64,000 nt of DNA from Bacteroidota bacterium (lineage in GTDB: Bacteria; Bacteroidota; Bacteroidia; Flavobacteriales_D; Crocinitomicaceae). The notes under the pieces are model-generated. The model worked only from the letters and a program-made list of their open reading frames with translations. It searched no databases and was not told the DNA's origin. Shown here piece after piece: positions 42,980 through 52,800 of the stretch; the stretch's first letter is position 1, and each line of letters starts with the position of its first letter. The translations under genes were made by a program, and so were the position numbers. Where the stretch lies: contig SBGX01000031.1 in the NCBI GenBank assembly GCA_006226425.1, positions 248,001 to 312,000 on the forward strand. Reading direction: 5' to 3'.

Positions 42980-43579
42980 TTAACGAACAGCTAAAAGTTC
43001 CACATCAAATACCAATGTCATAAATGGTTTGATCGGACCTCCTGGATGTGGGTTAGCTCCATACGCCAGTTCTTGTGGAATGTACAGACGGTACTTAGCT
43101 CCCTCATTCATTAATTGAAGTGCTTCGGTCCATCCACGAATCACTTGAGAAACACCAAATGAAGCCGGCGTACCTCGTTGAATCGAGCTATCAAATACGG
43201 TTCCGTCAATCAGGGTTCCATGGTAGTGTACTTCAACCGTATCCTGTGCACCAGGTTTTTTTCCTGTTCCTGGTTGAATTACTTCATACTGGAGTCCTGA
43301 AGCAGTCACTTCAACACCTGCTTTTGTTTTATTTTTTTCCAAAAACGCTTCACCAGCCTTCTTGTGTTCTTCATATTTCGCCTCGCTCATCTCCTGAACG
43401 TATTCCTGGATATGTTGATTTGCTTCTTCCGGACTAAATCGTAGTTCTTTTCCTTCAAACACATCTTTGATTGCTTCTGCAAACACCATCGGGTCAATTT
43501 CACCTAAATCCTGCTGAATCAAACTTCCTGCTACACTCATTCCAACGCTGTAACTCACGTCCTTCAATTTTTCTGACAT
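42980..43579 (-). CDS. FKBP-type peptidyl-prolyl cis-trans isomerase (FklB-like)
   Basis: A 199-residue protein with an FKBP_N region (KDVSYSVGMSVAGSLIQQDLG) and a complete FKBP catalytic domain (GKKPGAQDTVEVHYHGTLIDG to FMTLVFDVELLAVR). No signal peptide is evident, so a cytoplasmic FklB-type isomerase is likely, in contrast to the lipoprotein encoded 3 bp downstream. The promoter TATATTTG lies upstream, next to a pair of ATCTGGACA repeats. Confidence 0.92.
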   Translation of the reverse strand: MSEKLKDVSYSVGMSVAGSLIQQDLGEIDPMVFAEAIKDVFEGKELRFSPEEANQHIQEYVQEMSEAKYEEHKKAGEAFLEKNKTKAGVEVTASGLQYEVIQPGTGKKPGAQDTVEVHYHGTLIDGTVFDSSIQRGTPASFGVSQVIRGWTEALQLMNEGAKYRLYIPQELAYGANPHPGGPIKPFMTLVFDVELLAVR

Positions 43580-43595
43580 TGTGTATAATTTTCAG

Positions 43596-43603
43596 CAAAT
43601 ATA
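43596..43603 (-). promoter_or_regulatory. -7 element TATATTTG of the FKBP pair
   Basis: A perfect TAnnTTTG on the minus strand, 16 nt before the ATG. The first ATCTGGACAGAT dyad lies 10-20 bp upstream, in the spacer and -33 region. Confidence 0.6.
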
Positions 43604-43612
43604 CGCTTAATT

Positions 43613-43657
43613 ATCTGGACAGATTAATGATCCCCGAGAAGATCTGGACACAGATTA
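43613..43657. repeat. Two ATCTGGACA(CA)GATTA repeats in the divergent promoter region
   Basis: Copies ATCTGGACAGATTA (43613-43626) and ATCTGGACACAGATTA (43642-43657), 29 bp apart. Each is a small dyad (ATCT...AGAT). They lie between the FKBP promoter and the divergent 43725 gene, where paired operators would be expected. Confidence 0.45.
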
Positions 43658-43724
43658 TTTTTATTAAAAATTTGTTAATTCCAAATTAATTATTTACCTT
43701 CCTGTGTTTCAAATCATTTAAACC

Positions 43725-44003
43725 ATGCAAGTATTAGATTACCAATCCATCGAAAAGGAAGCTGTTCCTTCTCTGTCATTCCGGAAGGAAATGACGGTTA
43801 ATCAGCACCCGGACCTACAAGAGCATCTCGAACAGGCGACCTTGCTTGGAAATGGATACCGGACCAAGGTGACCATCTACTTTCATGATGATGAGGGGCC
43901 ACGAAAAGTCCAAACAACCATTTGGGCTGCGGGAGCCAACTACATTTGTCTGAAAGGCGGGATTTGGATTCCAATATCAAGAATTGAAAAAATTCAATTT
44001 TAA
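43725..44003 (+). CDS. Small conserved-type hypothetical protein
   Basis: A 92-residue soluble protein with no signal peptide. The C-terminal half forms a compact beta-rich unit (GYRTKVTIYFHDDEGPRKVQ, TTIWAAGANYICLKGGIWIP, SRIEKIQF) that looks like a small barrel or SH3-like fold. I have a general memory of similar short proteins in Flavobacteria but no function. It is divergent from the FKBP genes and lies before the dsbD-type genes with 138 bp between. Confidence 0.7.
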   Translation: MQVLDYQSIEKEAVPSLSFRKEMTVNQHPDLQEHLEQATLLGNGYRTKVTIYFHDDEGPRKVQTTIWAAGANYICLKGGIWIPISRIEKIQF

Positions 44004-44084
44004 CACTGATTATCAACTAGTTAAAAAATTAATCTTTCACTTGTTCGCCCTTTAAAAAGCAAGCATTATTCATAACAGGGTTTA

Positions 44085-44113
44085 TTGTCAATCCTTTTCG
44101 TTTCCTAATTTTG
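44085..44113 (+). promoter_or_regulatory. Promoter of the dsbD-type pair
   Basis: TTG (44085-44087), an 18-nt spacer and TAATTTTG (44106-44113), a perfect TAnnTTTG. The TTG start codon follows 28 nt later. Confidence 0.7.
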
Positions 44114-44141
44114 AGGTATTCAACCCGAAATCAATTCAAAC

Positions 44142-44588
44142 TTGAAGACGAAAAGGATTTTTTTATGCCTGATGCTGACTATTTCAGGAACGGTTTTATC
44201 TCAAAACCCGGTTTCCTGGAGCATTCATCAGTCGGAGGACAAATCCAGCATCTCCATTCATGCCCAAATTGAATCGGGTTGGCACATCTATAGTTTACAC
44301 GTCGACGAAAACGCCGGACCGGCATCGACAAAATTTTATTTTGACAAATCAGACGCTTTTGAGTTGGTAGGTCAGGTATCTGAACCTCCTTCGGATGAAG
44401 TCTTTGACGAAAATTTCCAGGCTAAACTGCGCTTTTTCGAAAATCAGGTCACTTTTGAACAGAAAGTCAAGGTACTTAACAATGACACGCTCACTGGAAG
44501 TGTTGTTTATATGGCCTGCAATGAAGATCTTTGCCTGCCACCACAGGAAAGTAAATTTAAACTGAAACTCATCCCCCCACATGAATAA
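44142..44588 (+). CDS. Exported single-domain DsbD-alpha-like protein
   Basis: A 148-residue exported protein that consists of one DsbD N-terminal (alpha) domain. The start is TTG at 44142, needed to give the signal peptide MKTKRIFLCLMLTISGTVLS; the first internal ATG would cut the signal short. Key features match those in the next gene's N-terminus: GWHIYSLHV, FELVGQVSEPPSDEVFDE and the cysteine pair in MACNEDLCLPP. It overlaps dsbD by 8 bp. Probably an extra periplasmic acceptor of electrons from DsbD, made by duplication of its first domain; that role is inferred. Confidence 0.87.
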   Translation: MKTKRIFLCLMLTISGTVLSQNPVSWSIHQSEDKSSISIHAQIESGWHIYSLHVDENAGPASTKFYFDKSDAFELVGQVSEPPSDEVFDENFQAKLRFFENQVTFEQKVKVLNNDTLTGSVVYMACNEDLCLPPQESKFKLKLIPPHE

Positions 44589-46731
44589 TTTTTCTCCTAC
44601 AAAGCTCCTTCGCGGAAATCGAAAAAAAATCGTTTTCGGATTCCTACTTACTTTGTTCTCTATTCTCCAGGTTCAAGGGCAGTTAGAATTGCCTGAAGAC
44701 AAGGTACAATGGAAATTCCGGGTCGAACAAAATGAATGCGAAGCCACGATCATTGGGGAGATCACCATGGTTCCGAACTGGCACATCTATGCCCTTTACC
44801 TACCGGAAGGAAGTTTTTCCATCCCAACCAAGGTCAAGTTGGAAGCCAATCCAAACTATGAGCTTGTCGGAAAAGTTACCGAGCCAAAACCTCATTTTGA
44901 ACATGATGAAATGGCGGATGAAGACCTTTATTACCACAGCAATCGAATCCTTCTCAAGCAAAAAATAAAGATTCTATCCAAAAAGAATTTTCAGATCAAA
45001 GGAACCTTCTCCTTCCAAACGTGTGATGACACACATTGCCTCCCTCCCTATGAAACGGAATTCACCGTTCAGGTTAAAGCTTGTTCCCCCAAAATAGAAG
45101 AAGCTAAAACAAACGAAGAGGAAAAAGGATCTGAGAAAACCCCAGATCAAAATACAGAGCAGAAAGATTCCGGCGCAAGTCAAACCTCATCGGTAGAAGA
45201 AGATAAAAATCCACCCGCTAATGAGGAGACAGGAAACTCTGCAGAGAAAGAGAAAAATAATCCTTCGAAAAAGGACAAAAAAAATAAAAACAGATCGCTA
45301 TGGGTGATTTTTGCCATTTCCTTTGGGAGTGGCTTCCTGGCGCTCCTAACCCCTTGTGTGTTCCCAATGATCCCTATGACGGTTAGCTTTTTCACCAAAC
45401 AAAGTAAGACCAAATCACAGGGAATTAGAAATGCGATCATCTACGCAATCAGTATTATTGCGATCTACATCTTATTGGGCGTTGTAATCACAGCTGTTTT
45501 TGGAGCCTCCTCTCTGAATGAGATGTCTACAAACCCCTGGTTCAATCTCTTTTTCTTTGCCTTACTGATCGTTTTCGCCGTGTCTTTCATGGGAGCTTTT
45601 GAAATCAGGCTTCCGAATTCCTGGATCAACAAAGCAGATAGCAAAGCAGACAAAGGTGGCTTCATTGGGATTTTCTTCATGGCTCTGGTGTTGGCCCTGG
45701 TTTCCTTTTCCTGTACCGGACCAATTGTTGGCTCTCTGATTGTAGAAGCGGCCAGTGTTGGAGGAATTACTCCCATTGTTGGAATGTTTGGTTTTTCACT
45801 AGCTCTTGCTTTACCATTTGCACTATTTGCAGCTTTTCCTGGCTGGCTAAACTCGATGCCTCAATCCGGCGGATGGCTGAACACAGTCAAAGTTGTCCTT
45901 GGATTTTTGGAGCTTGCACTCGCCTTCAAATTCCTTTCCAATGCGGATCTGGCCTGGCAATCGCACTTCCTGGAACGAGAACTTTTTATCGCTATTTGGA
46001 TCGGAGTCTTTGCGGTACTCGCCCTTTACCTCTTCGGAAAAATCACTTTGCCACATGATACGCCAATAGAAAGACTTTCCGTCGGAAGAACTCTTTTTGG
46101 AACCCTGGTGCTCGTATTTGTTATTTACATGCTTCCAGGAATGTGGGGTGCTCCGCTCAAACTGATCAATGCCTTCCCTCCTCCCAATCACTATGCAGAA
46201 TCCCCGCTAGGAGTCGGTGGGGGTGGAAATTCTGGCGGACATGAACAGGAAAGTATACCAGGAACCCATTTGGGACCACAAAATATCATGGCATTCCATG
46301 ATTATGACGACGCCCTGGCCTATGCCAAACAGGTAAACAAGCCTCTTTTTGTCGATTTTACCGGATGGAATTGTGTCAACTGTCGAAAGATGGAACAGGG
46401 AGTTTGGGGAGAACCTGGAATCATTGACATCCTTAAAGAAGATGTAATTGTCGTCTCTCTTCACGTAGATGAGCGAACAGAACTGCCTAAAGAAGATCAA
46501 AAAACAGTTGATATTCAGGGTAAGAAGCGGAAAATAAGCACGGTTGGAGACAAATGGATGCTGAAGCAGATCAATGAGTATAACATTGCCGCTCAACCAT
46601 ACTATATCATGCAAAGCCCGGATGGAAAAGACTTGAACAATGGGTCCGCTGACTATCAAAACCACCGTGATCCGGCCAAATTCCAGCAATGGTTAAAGGA
46701 CGGTTTAACAGAGTTCAAAAAAAACAAGTAA
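44581..46731 (+). CDS. dsbD: DsbD-type thiol:disulfide interchange protein
   Basis: Carries reducing power from cytoplasmic thioredoxin to the periplasm. The 716 residues fall into an N-terminal alpha domain with the pair in QTCDDTHCLPP (about 35-165), an acidic low-complexity linker rich in Glu, Lys and Asn (170-240), an eight-helix membrane domain with the redox cysteines in LLTPCVFPMIP and SFSCTGPIVG, and a C-terminal thioredoxin-like domain with C598-VN-C601 in GWNCVNCRKM. All six catalytic cysteines are present. In Bacteroidota DsbD supports cytochrome c maturation among other tasks, which suits the cytochromes in this window. It overlaps the preceding alpha-domain gene by 8 bp. Confidence 0.95.
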   Translation: MNNFSPTKLLRGNRKKIVFGFLLTLFSILQVQGQLELPEDKVQWKFRVEQNECEATIIGEITMVPNWHIYALYLPEGSFSIPTKVKLEANPNYELVGKVTEPKPHFEHDEMADEDLYYHSNRILLKQKIKILSKKNFQIKGTFSFQTCDDTHCLPPYETEFTVQVKACSPKIEEAKTNEEEKGSEKTPDQNTEQKDSGASQTSSVEEDKNPPANEETGNSAEKEKNNPSKKDKKNKNRSLWVIFAISFGSGFLALLTPCVFPMIPMTVSFFTKQSKTKSQGIRNAIIYAISIIAIYILLGVVITAVFGASSLNEMSTNPWFNLFFFALLIVFAVSFMGAFEIRLPNSWINKADSKADKGGFIGIFFMALVLALVSFSCTGPIVGSLIVEAASVGGITPIVGMFGFSLALALPFALFAAFPGWLNSMPQSGGWLNTVKVVLGFLELALAFKFLSNADLAWQSHFLERELFIAIWIGVFAVLALYLFGKITLPHDTPIERLSVGRTLFGTLVLVFVIYMLPGMWGAPLKLINAFPPPNHYAESPLGVGGGGNSGGHEQESIPGTHLGPQNIMAFHDYDDALAYAKQVNKPLFVDFTGWNCVNCRKMEQGVWGEPGIIDILKEDVIVVSLHVDERTELPKEDQKTVDIQGKKRKISTVGDKWMLKQINEYNIAAQPYYIMQSPDGKDLNNGSADYQNHRDPAKFQQWLKDGLTEFKKNK

Positions 46732-46788
46732 TCCGAACCAACTTTTAGACTTTAATTTCGTTCTGATTTGAAGTAATATTTCTGGCAT

Positions 46789-46818
46789 TTTTTTTGATCA
46801 CTCAGGTAGTCAAAAAAA
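46789..46818. repeat. AT-rich inverted repeat upstream of the giant surface protein gene
   Basis: Perfect 9-bp arms TTTTTTTGA (46789-46797) and TCAAAAAAA (46810-46818) around a 12-nt centre, between dsbD and the 2041-residue gene. It ends 24 bp before the TATCTTTA element, so it may be an operator; it lacks a GC stem and is a poor terminator. Confidence 0.4.
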
Positions 46819-46841
46819 GTGATACTGTGATAAATTATAAG

Positions 46842-46849
46842 TATCTTTA
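46842..46849 (+). promoter_or_regulatory. Putative -7 element TATCTTTA of the giant gene
   Basis: One mismatch to TAnnTTTG, 24 nt before the ATG. No clear -33 TTG is seen. Confidence 0.4.
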
Positions 46850-46873
46850 CTGCTAGATTAAACCTTCATATTT

Positions 46874-49800
46874 ATGAATCGAATTATTACCGCCTTACTG
46901 ATCTTCTTCAGTTTTGCCGCTTTCGGACAGGAAAACAACAAAAAACAACCAGCCAATTGGGTGCAGATGATGCATGACCCGAACGTTAATTTTTACGACG
47001 TTCAAAAAGCTTTCAATGATTATTGGAAAGACCGTGAAATCATCAAAGGAGCCGGTTATAAGCAATATAAACGTTGGGAAGCGTTTATGGAACCACGGGT
47101 GTATCCAAGTGGAAAAAAGGAACTTGCTTCATTGGCCTATGAAAATTTCAAAAAATGGGAAAAAGAGCATCCAGCTTATCAGAATAAATCCAGCAACGGA
47201 AACTGGACTTCTTTAGGCCCGGTAGGAAAACCTACAAATGGAGGTGCCGGTCGCCTCAATTTCGTTCGCTTTGACCCGTCCAACCCTAATACCATTTTCG
47301 TGGGTGCACCGGTAGGAGGACTCTGGAAAAGTACAAACAGTGGTTCAAGCTGGTCTTCAAACACAGATCAACTCACTGTAATTGGTTGTACAGACATCGC
47401 GATTGACCCGAATAATTCTCAAATCATGTACCTGGCCACAGGGGATGGTGATGCAAGAGACAGTTATAGTGTTGGGGTATTGAAATCTACTGATGGTGGA
47501 AATAGTTGGAACACTACTGGTCTGAACTGGAGTGTTACAGAGCAAAAAACGATTTCCCGCTTATTGATCGATCCTACGAACAGCAACATGATTATTGCCG
47601 CTACAAGTGCTGGTATTTATCGTTCTTTAGATGCTGGTGCTAACTGGACAATTGAACGTACTGGTTCATATAAGGACATGGAATTCAAACCAGGCGATCC
47701 CAACACGATTTATGCAGCCGGAACTTCTTTTGTTCGATCTACAGATAATGGAAATAACTGGTCCACCATTACCTCTGGTTTACCATCAAGTGGACAAGTA
47801 GCTCGGATTGCCATCGCAGTCAGTAACGCTAATAGCAATTATGTATACCTCGTGATCGGGGAAAATACCAATTACGGATTGCTCGGGGTTTATCGCTCTT
47901 CAAACAGTGGTACGAGCTTTACCCAACGCGATAGTGGTACTTTAAACCTCTTGTCAAGCAATTCAGACGGATCCGGGGCCAGAGGACAAGCCTGGTACGA
48001 CCTGGCCATTGCAGCATCTCACACGAATGCAGAAGAAATCTACGTTGGTGGTGTGAATATATGGAGATCAACTAGTGGAGGAAGCTCCTGGTCTCTGGTG
48101 GCCCACTGGTGGGGAGACAATGCCCCTTATGTTCACGCGGATCAGCACGACCTGATTTTTAGTGGAAGTACGCTATACTCAGGGAATGACGGCGGAATTT
48201 TTAGAACAACTAACAGCGGTTCTTCCTGGACAGACCTAAGTTCTAACCTGGTTATTGCCCAGCAATACCAATTAGGACTGTCTGCCAGTTCTCCAAACCT
48301 GATTATCGCAGGACATCAGGACAATGGTTCAAACCTGTTTTCTTCAGGAACATGGACAAATGTTATGGGGGGAGACGGAATGTACTGTCTCATCGATCGG
48401 ACGAATAACAATGTTATGTATGCTTCTTACCAGTACGGACAGCATCAAAGATCTACGAACGGAGGAAGTTGGTTTGATCCGATTGACACGGATCTTCCCT
48501 CCGGTTCTGGAAATGCACACTGGGAATCACCATTGCATCAGGATCCAGTGACTGCCACCACACTTTATGCCGGAGGTCGATCGAACCTATACAGATCTAC
48601 CAATCAGGGAACCAACTGGACGATGTTGGGTGCACCAGGAGGTTCTGGAGACATTCTCGAATTTGATATCGCTCCAAGTAATAATCAGGTGATTTATGCC
48701 ATTCAACAGAATCGCGCTGCCAGATCGAGCAATGGAGGAAGCAGTTGGACAAACATTTCTACGGGTTTACCAATCAGCTCGCTCATGCCGGAGGACATAA
48801 CCGTTTCTGATGATGATCCAAATATTGCCTGGATCACTTTCTCTGGATACAGTGCAAGTAGCAAAATCTACAAAACAACAAATGGAGGAAGCAGTTGGAC
48901 CAATATATCATCCGGACTTCCTAATGTGCCTTGTAATACCGTCGTACACGATTATAATTCAACGAACGGCGCCATTTACGTAGGAACAGATATTGGTGTT
49001 TATTACACAGACAACGATCTGGGAGCATGGCAGTTTTTCTCGACAGGACTTCCACGAGTGGTTGTACGTGATTTGGAAATATACTACCCAACTGGCTTGC
49101 TTCGTGCCGCCACTTACGGTCGCGGAACCTGGGAATCAGATCTTTATTCTTTGAATTCACCACCCGTTGCAGATTTCGTTGGTGCCCCTACTAGCATCTT
49201 CGAAGGGCAATCAGTGAATTTCACGAATATTTCAACTGGAAATCCAACCGGATATAACTGGTCTTTCTCAGGAGGAACACCAAGTAGCAGTACAGCAACC
49301 AATCCATCTGTAACCTATAACACGGCCGGAGTTTACCCTGTTTCGCTGACAGCTACCAATGCATTTGGATCTGATACGGAAACAAAAACATCGTACATTA
49401 CAGTTACTGCCATTGATCCGCCAGTTGCGGCTTTCTCAGCAGACAAAGTAAGTATTTGTCCTTTTGCCTCCATCAATTTTACGGATGAATCAACAGGAGA
49501 CAACCTAACTTACAGCTGGAGCTTCCCTGGAGGAACTCCGAATACAAGTAGTTCTCCAAATCCAACCGTTTCGTATCCTTTTGCAGGAACCTACACCGTC
49601 ACACTCGTTGTTAGCAATGGAGGTGGTTCCAGTACCGAAACAAAAACTGATTATATTTCTGTGGGGACAGGAAATGGCCTGGATCTTCCTTTTAGTGAAG
49701 GATTTACCTCAGGGGTCTTTCCTCCAAATGCGAACTGGAATGTCGTTGATGCTGGTGGAAGCGGAAATTGGGAGCACACAACAACAGCTGGTTTGGCTCC

Positions 49801-52800
49801 AACAGACGGAAACTCTGTTCGTTTTGACAATTACAGCTTTGACGACAGTGGTTCCAATGATGAATTCTGGCTTCCTGGATTAAACCTCGCCGGATACCAA
49901 AGTGTTACTTTGAGTTTCGACCTGGCTTATACCACATATGATGCAGCTAATTTCGACGGATTGGAGATTTTGGTTTCAGATAACTGTGGAAACAGTTTCA
50001 CCAGTGTTTACTCAAAATCCAACATGGATCTTAGTACTACCGGAGCACCATTAAACACGCAATTTGTTCCAACATCTGGTCAGTGGAGAAGAGAAACGAT
50101 CGATTTAAGTGCATACAGCTCAGCAAGTAATCTACTTATTTCCTTTAAGAACATCGCAGGATACGGAAATACACTTTACATTGACAATATTGAAATTACT
50201 GGAATGGGTGGGCTTCCCACGGCTAACTTCGGAAAAAATGTCAGTGATCTCTGTGAAGGAGAAAGCGTTACATATAACAGTGTCGTAACTGGTAACCCAA
50301 CTTCTTACAACTGGTCTTTCCCAGGAGGTACACCTTCGTCAAGTACTGATCCGAACCCAACAGTAAGTTATTCGACTGCGGGAACCTACGATGTCACTTT
50401 GACGGTGAGCAATGCCAACGGAAGTGATACGGAATCCAAAACAGGGTTCATCACGGTGAAATCAAGCCCTACCCCAACGGTAAGCGCCTCTGGAGCTACC
50501 AGTTTGTGTTCTGGAGAAGAGCTCTACTTAATCAGTTCTTATGCCAGCTCCAATGTTTGGAATACCGGTTCTACCAACGACAGTCTATTAGTGACCAGCA
50601 GCGGGTCCTATTCTGTAACAGTTACCCAAAATGGATGTTCTGGACAATCTGCTGTAACGGATGTCACTTTCTTTGATCTTCCTAGTATTAGCGAGGGAAC
50701 AATTACTGCGACAAGTACCTGTGCCTCCAGCGACGGAAGCATTCAGGTTAATGGTACCGCAACTGGTACGATCAGTTGGAGTGGAACTGGTAATGGAAGT
50801 GCCAACAATATTACCTTGCCATACACGATCAATAATCTGGCGGCTGGAAGTTATCAGATCAGCTTCCAGGATCAGAACGGATGTTCCGCAACTGATTTGC
50901 AGGCAACAGTAGATAGCCCTAACAAACCAGGAATCCCTTCTATTTCAACGAATGGTTCAACGACCATTTGCGATGGGGAGAATTTAACTCTTACCTCTTC
51001 CTCTTCTGTGAATAACGTGTGGTCCACTGGAGAAACGTCTCAAAGCATTACAGTTGCGCAAGGAGGAACATACACACTTCTAATCAGTGATAACGGCTGT
51101 GATTCAGATCCGGCTTCTATTACAATCACCGTGAACAGCAAACCAATCATTACGACAGGAGTTATTGTTAACCCTAGTGCCTGTGGAAATTCAGACGGAA
51201 GCATTCAGGTAAATGGAAGTGGAAATGGAACACTCAGCTGGACTGGAGTCAGCTCTGGAAGTACTTCGACCAGTCTGCCTTTCAATATTTCCTCTCTGAA
51301 AGCTGGTTCTTACTCCGTTGTATTCAATGACGGTTGTGAATCTAACATGCTTACCTTGTCACTCAATGATCCAGGCGCTCCATCAGCACCGGTAATTAGT
51401 GCAGACGGACCAACAACTTTCTGTGAAGGAGGCAGTGTTACCTTAAGCTCTTCAGCAAATAACAATACGTGGTCCAACGGTTCAACCGACCAAAGTATTA
51501 CGGTTAGTACAAGCGGAACGTACTCAGTCACAAGCATTGAAAACGGATGTACTTCTGAAGCTGCGAGCATTCAGGTTACCGTTGAACCAAAACCGGTCAT
51601 TTCTGCTGGAAGTCTTGTGAATGCCTCCGATTGTTCGAGTAGTGACGGAAGCGTCGTTATATCAGCAAATGGTGTTAGTTCAGGTGATTTAAGCTGGACT
51701 GGGCCTTCTTCAGGAAGCATGACTGGTGTGAATATGCCATTCACAGTCAATAACCTGGAGGTGGGGACTTATCAATTCAACTTCAGTACACTACCTGGTT
51801 GTAGTTCGCCTGAAATTCAGGTAACCATTGAAAGTAACACACAACCAACTGCTCCTGTCATCACGACAGATGGTTCTACCGTCATTTGTGAAGGAACTGA
51901 ATTGACCCTGACTTCTTCTTCGGAAACAGGAAATCACTGGTCAACTGGAGAAACTACCAAGTCAATTGTTGTGAGTACTGCAGGAACTTTCACACTTTAT
52001 GCGGTCATCAATGGATGTGTTTCGGAAACTGCTCAAATAGACATCACCAGCACACCTTCTCCTACAATTTCTGCAGGATTGTTAATCAACCCGTCATCTT
52101 GTGGAACCAACACAGGATCAATTGCAGTGAATGGAAGTGGATCAGGAACCATTACATGGTCAGGAACTTCTGGTGGTACGCTTGCAGCTACTTTACCAAC
52201 CACCATTCAAAACCTGAAAGCAGGATCTTATGACATCGTATTCAATGATGGATGTCCTTCCAATACCTTATCTCTGTCGCTCTCTGATCCAGGCGCTCCT
52301 GATGTTCCAACTATTTCAGCTAGTGGCCCAGTCAAATTCTGTGAAGGTGATAGCGTTGTCTTAACTTCTTCTGTGGCAGATGGCTTGTTCTGGTCCAATG
52401 GAGAAACCAGTCAATCTATTGTTGTCAAAACAGAAGGAACTTATTCAGTCAGCGCTTCTCAAAACAACTGTACATCTAGTTCAAAAAGCATTACCGTGAT
52501 CGTTTATCCGACTCCTCAGGTAATTTTGGAAGACTTCGGAACAGTTTGTCTGGGACAGGGCATTGTTTCACTTGACCAGGGAGACCCTTCAGGTGGTACA
52601 TACAGTGGAGATGGTATCAGTGGGAATACATTCGACCCTACTGTTGCCGGAGTTGGTTCTCATACAATCACCTACTCATTTACAGATGGAAATGGTTGTT
52701 CCAATACCATTAGCGGAGATATCATTGTTGATGCCTGTGCCAGTGTTGAAGAGATGGAATCAGCCAGTTTCCTAATCTTCCCGAACCCGGCGAAAGAACA

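Noticed and set aside
46788-46818. T-run and inverted repeat as the dsbD terminator
   Set aside because: The stem has only A-T pairs apart from one G-C, and the T-run precedes rather than follows it. An operator or chance repeat is more likely.
50681-52511. Regular repeats as a CRISPR array
   Set aside because: The repeats are hundreds of bases long, diverged and in frame within one protein. No short identical repeats with unique spacers occur.
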